Made by a program: the position numbers and the translations under genes
Assembly (NCBI GenBank): GCA_010015655.1
Contig: ML976677.1
Coordinates: 681,094 to 745,093 of the forward strand
Direction: 5' to 3'
DNA: 64,000 nt
Origin: Bimuria novae-zelandiae CBS 107.79
Lineage: Eukaryota; Ascomycota; Dothideomycetes; Pleosporales; Didymosphaeriaceae
Notes under the pieces: model-generated
The model's database searches: none
Told to the model about the DNA's origin: nothing
What the model saw: the letters and a program-made list of their open reading frames with translations, nothing else
Shown here: positions 60,045 to 64,000 of the stretch, piece by piece
Numbering within the stretch: the first letter of the stretch is position 1
How the letters are laid out: each line of letters opens with the position of its first letter

Positions 60045-60847
60045 ATGACTACACTCAAAGGACCCGGCGCCCCAAAGACCTACGACGGTACGGAAAAACC
60101 CACCTCAGCGCTCCCTCACCCCGCCTCGTCGGGTTTTGAGCAGATCCCAAGATTCGAAGGACAAAAGCGCCCAGCTAATCCGAGAGCTAGGATCTGGTCT
60201 GAGGATTGGTATTATACACGCACGGTGGAACACCAAGATCATCGACGCGCTGCTCGACGGGACCAAGAAGGCGCTGAAGCAGGCGGGCGTGAAGGATGAG
60301 AACATAGTTCTCCAGAGCGTGCCGGGAAGCTACGAGCTCCCCTACGCCGTGAAGCAGTGCGTCTAAATCCACTCTACAACCTCCGCCGGCAGCTTCTCGC
60401 CTCGCAATCACCCCGCTTACACGAACCAGACTCTACTCGGCCTCGCAAGTCCAGTCGTCCTCGTCGGGTGTCGTCGGCGCCGCGGCCGACCTCCTCGGCT
60501 CCGTGTCAGACCTGACCACCGAGCCTAGTAAACCGACATCCTCGACGCTGAACACACCATTTGACGCGATCATTGCCATCGGCGTGCTCATCAAGGGCGA
60601 GACGATGCACTTCGAGTACATTGCGGACGCGGTCAGCCACGGGCTCATGCGCGTGCAGTTGGAGGGCAACGTGCCGGTCATCTTCGGGCTGCTGACGCTG
60701 CTGAGCGACGAGCAGGGGCTGATGAGGGCAGGGATTGGAGGGCGGGGAGGAAACGAGGGGCATAACCATGGCGAGGACTGGGGGAGCGCGGCGGTGGAGT
60801 TGGGAATGAAGAGGAAGGGGTGGGTCGAGGGGAAGATTGTGGAGTAG
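60045..60847 (+). CDS. RIB4: 6,7-dimethyl-8-ribityllumazine synthase
   Basis: Condenses the ribityl-pyrimidine with dihydroxybutanone phosphate, the penultimate riboflavin step. Exons 60045-60087, 60191-60356 and 60430-60847 give 208 residues. Removing the 103-nt intron joins KTYDG to [13 protein letters not shown], and the 73-nt intron joins YAVKQ to LYSASQ. Substrate-site motifs: [30 protein letters not shown] (catalytic His in the GETMHF loop), [10 protein letters not shown] and the late [15 protein letters not shown]. Between the second motif and the GVLIKG strand is a Ser/Gly-rich insert of about 35 residues, a loop that is also long in other filamentous-fungus enzymes. A misleading longer frame runs through the first intron and was not used. 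Confidence 0.95.
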
Positions 60848-61765
60848 GAGGTGGATATGGCGGAAGATTTTGGTACAATGGCACACGAAAGGAGGGCTTA
60901 TATCGTAAATGGATATCATGCAGTATTGCAATACCATGGTGGAGGCAAGTACGCGCTGGTTCCTTGCTCTTGCGGTACCTTTAGGGCGGCGGAGAGTATT
61001 GAATCCCTGGGCATACAGCGACTGTCACCAAGCCCAAAAATAGCTACCTGCGAGCCTCATATTACCCAGTCCGCCTTCCAGACTACAATCCTGCAATCCT
61101 GCAATCCTCTTGTTGTCGTATGCCACTTCTAGTCCAGCAATTTCAGAACAACCACCAACGGTGGAAACCCAACTACGCGTTGTTCAAAGATGTTCTGTGC
61201 GACAAGGAGGTCGGGTGCAAGTGCGATGGCGGGAAGCGAATGACGTTGCGGCTGGCAGGGTCGGTATGCAGACACTTTGCAGCGCGCTGCAGGCCAAGGT
61301 AAGGAGGGGCGGTATCAGCCAGCTGACGCGAGGGCGAGCAGCGCGCAGTGTCTCCTGGACGACATTGGTTTGGTGACTGGAGGTTGTTACATGTTTAGGC
61401 GTCTCTCAGCGGCGGACTGGCTGTGACGGCACCTCCCCTTTTGCGCATGGTCGGCTTAGCGCCTTTTGCAACCTCATCTCTTTCAACTCATTCCGCCCAC
61501 AAGCTCGCCATCTCCACCGCAGCTCTGTTCGCGCGAGCAATCCGCCGCCGACTGCAGCGCCCACGCCTCCCATTTCGTTATCCTCCATTGTGCGCCCGGC
61601 GAGCACCCGCATTGCTGCGTAGCCGCGCCGCCTTCACCGCGCATTCTCCACATACTTGACTGCCGCGAGCAGCAGCTTCGAGGCACCCCGGCCGCGCCCT
61701 CTGCCCGTATCCCGACCGCACGTCGATGGAACACGCGCACTGCTGCTGAACATCTGCGCCAGGTT
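60848..61765. other. Intergenic region and likely leader of SET1
   Basis: About 0.9 kb. A frame is open upstream of the chosen SET1 ATG (from 61466) but its residues are Pro/Ser/His-rich without motif, so the region is treated as promoter and 5' leader. Confidence 0.5.
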
Positions 61766-64000
61766 ATGTCGCGCACCTCTGCGACCAAACCTCCCGACCC
61801 TAGCAATAATATATCGCGTCACATTGACACCAGCCACGGCGACGGCAAAGGCAGGTCAGCGCAGCGGACCGGTTCGCCCTGCGCGGACGCGGCCGTGAGT
61901 TCGAGCGACGCAGCCAGGACGAGGGCGCCATCGCCAGCCCGCGAGGAAGTCACGATACTGGGAAAAAGCACACATTCGCCCGACAACCATGGCCCGCACC
62001 AGCCCGACCTGCTAACCAGCTCTCGCTCTGATACGTCTGCCGACAGCGTCGCCTCGTCGGTGTTTTCGGTGGCTGGCACCATGTCGTATTCTGGTCGCGC
62101 CGCTACACTACACACCCTCACGCCTTTGACGAGCTCAGACTCGTCGCCGCCGGGCAAACTGCCCAGTCCGCGGTCTGCGAAGCCTTCGAGTGAGACGATG
62201 CACGCGACTGCCACCTCTCACAATGCGCCGTCCAGCGCCCCCGCCAAGAACGGCACCGATACCATCACGCCCGTGAACACGCCGCCAGAGACGAAGAAAT
62301 CAATATGGCCAGCCGATGGAAACATCGGTTTGAAGATGCTCTACGATCCCCAGCTGGATCGCAAGCTGCACGGCGAGGAACGGCGAAAATACAAGGCGAA
62401 ATATGCGCAGATAAAGAAACTGGTACGTTGATGGTTATACACATACCCCAGAGATGGGTCGTCCTGCGACGCGAAGGCTAACATTACTTGTGTTGCAGGA
62501 CGACTCATCTCAGATCCCGGACCCGCGCCTGGTCATAGCGGGGTATGCTGTAGGCCAGTATCGCATAAGCGCTGCGCCAGGCGGCACTTCACCCAAGTCG
62601 AAGCTGCGCATAGCCCCGAAAACCCTTAGGCCGTACGGTTTTGACGCTAACACCACGGGACCCGGGCCTGCCACACAGGTCGTCATCACTGGTTTTGACC
62701 AGTTGACCACCGATTCGCAGCTCCGCGCCTTTGGATCATCCTTCGGCGAGGTTGAATCTGTAGTCAACCAGGTTCACCCAATGACTGGGAGTCCTCTCGG
62801 AATCTGCCTGATCAAGTTCCGGGATAGCTCAGCACCGCGGGGCGGGCCACCTGTCAAAGCTTCAGATTCCGCGAAGAAGGCGGAGGAAAGGGGAAACAAC
62901 GAGCGGATTGGATTGAAACGTGTAAAAGTTGTCCGCGATCGGGAAGGTTTGCGGTGCAAACGACTGTTCGACATGATAATGAAGAAGGAAAAGGACAAGC
63001 AAAAGGCAGCCCTCGCCGCAAAGGTCGCAACACCGACCCCTTCAACCCCCATAGCACCGTTTGATTTGCCAGCAAACGTTCCGAAAGGTCCTTCTGGCAA
63101 GGGCGCCCGCCCGCCGCCGCCTCGCGAGGCCCTCTCTCGGAGAGCGGCCATGTCCCACCTAATCGAGCATGATCCAATAAAGCCGAAGATGAAGCGTAGG
63201 CCCTACATTTTTATTGCGCATCAGTACGTGCCGGTTCTCGCAACGACAATCGAACATCTCAGGAAACGTCTCAAGGCCTTCCATGTCGAAGAAGTGCGCT
63301 GCGACCGAACAGGATATTTCGTCGTTTTCGAAGAGTCAAAACGTGGCGAAGAAGAGACCCGACGGTGCTTTAGCCAATTCCACATGACACCATTGTTCAC
63401 CTATGTTATGAATATGGAATGCAACGAATACGGCGATCCCAACTACGAAAGGAGCCCGAGCCCGGAGCGTGTTATTGCGCAGAAGAAACGCAAAGCCGAA
63501 GAAGACAGAGTTGCTCGTGAAGAAGCGGAAGACTTGGAGTTCGAAAAGCAGCAGCGAGCTCAAGCATTAGATCCAGTCGCTGCGGCACTAGAGATTCTGA
63601 AGCAAGAGTTACACGAGAAACTGGTGGGAGAAATCAAAACACGCATTGCAGGACCGCATTTGCTGAAGCTCATGGCGCCTGATAGACATGCGGAAAAGCG
63701 ACGGAAGCTGAACATTCCAGATCCTAGAGCCAGGGACGATACGAGTCGCCCATCTGCAATGTTGCTTCCAGCCATGGAAGTGTCAGCGCTTCCATCAAAG
63801 TCCCGCGCTGCTGCCCTTAGAGGGCGTGGTCGGAAAGCACTTGGTCCGCGTGACCACAACCGTGATCGAGGCGGTAGAAAACCGCTTAGACCAGTTGATG
63901 CATTTGTTGATGAGCGCCGTAAGACGACCCACAAGCCGCGTGTCCAGGTTAATAGGAATCCATACCAGAAGATGATGGAGATGGATATGGATGAGTCGGA
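61766..64000 (+). CDS. SET1: SET1 histone H3K4 methyltransferase, N-terminal part (cut by window edge)
   Basis: The catalytic subunit of COMPASS. Exon 1 is 61766-62422. A 76-nt GT-AG intron follows, and exon 2 runs from 62499 past the end of the window without a stop. The join gives AQIKKL-DDSSQIPDPRLVIAGY. Landmarks in order: a disordered Ser/Pro-rich N-terminus; GLKMLYDPQLDRKL; a first RRM-like region with QVVITGFDQLTTDSQLRAF and GEVESVVNQ; the Set1-type RNA-binding segment RRPYIFIAHQYVPVLATTIE with CDRTGYFVVFEES; and a Lys/Glu-rich helix after YERSPSPERV. The catalytic SET domain lies beyond the window and cannot be judged. The start could lie upstream, but the ATG at 61766 is the first after a stretch without motif. 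Confidence 0.93.

Noticed and set aside
59931..60299. 122-codon frame covering the start of RIB4
   Set aside because: It reads through the first intron into the wrong frame; splicing at 60088-60190 gives the exact lumazine synthase motif.

Overview
The window looks like a nuclear contig from a filamentous ascomycete (Pezizomycotina). The genes are broken by introns of about 45-120 nt with GT-AG ends and short branch motifs. The right half carries fungal housekeeping genes (EAF1/VID21, MAK11, GFA1, RIB4, SET1). The repeats have turned AT-rich with sense codons changed to TAA/TAG, which is the mark of repeat-induced point mutation (RIP). A Dothideomycete is my guess, but nothing in the window proves the class.

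Left part (about 0.6-11.2 kb): a RIP-degraded transposon block. It holds a pogo/Fot1-like relic whose left end is near 629, a complete 1865-bp Fot1-like element (2608-4472, TA target duplication), and a Gypsy/chromovirus pol relic (gag from about 4648, chromodomain near 9,950-10,040). A 424-bp solo LTR (5377-5800, CTATA duplication) sits inside the Gypsy gag.

Accessory part (11.6-34.2 kb): a Baeyer-Villiger-type flavin monooxygenase, a serine esterase, a quinate/sugar-permease-like MFS gene with a one-base frameshift, a short-chain dehydrogenase and a second, clearly broken MFS sugar transporter. They are split by a 5.5-kb Copia element (15288-20826; near-identical 217-bp LTRs, AACTG/CAGTT target duplication, dead interior) and by a nested pair of Fot1/pogo-like elements. 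In that pair the inner copy (27862-29974) landed in the left terminal repeat of the outer one (27833-31737). Monooxygenase, esterase, dehydrogenase and permease together would suit breakdown of a ketone or ester, but that is inference.

Core part (34.6-64 kb): an M50-type membrane metalloprotease, a Par32/DUF3602 protein, a 2-oxoglutarate/Fe(II) dioxygenase, EAF1 (NuA4 scaffold), MAK11 (60S biogenesis), an AVT-type vacuolar amino-acid transporter divergent from a VHC1-type vacuolar cation-chloride cotransporter, GFA1 (chitin precursor synthesis), RIB4 (riboflavin) and the first part of SET1 (H3K4 methyltransferase), which runs off the right edge. All exon models below were built by eye from splice sites and conserved protein motifs. 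Each intact model sums to a whole number of codons. I saw no tRNA, rRNA, CRISPR or bacterial-type feature.
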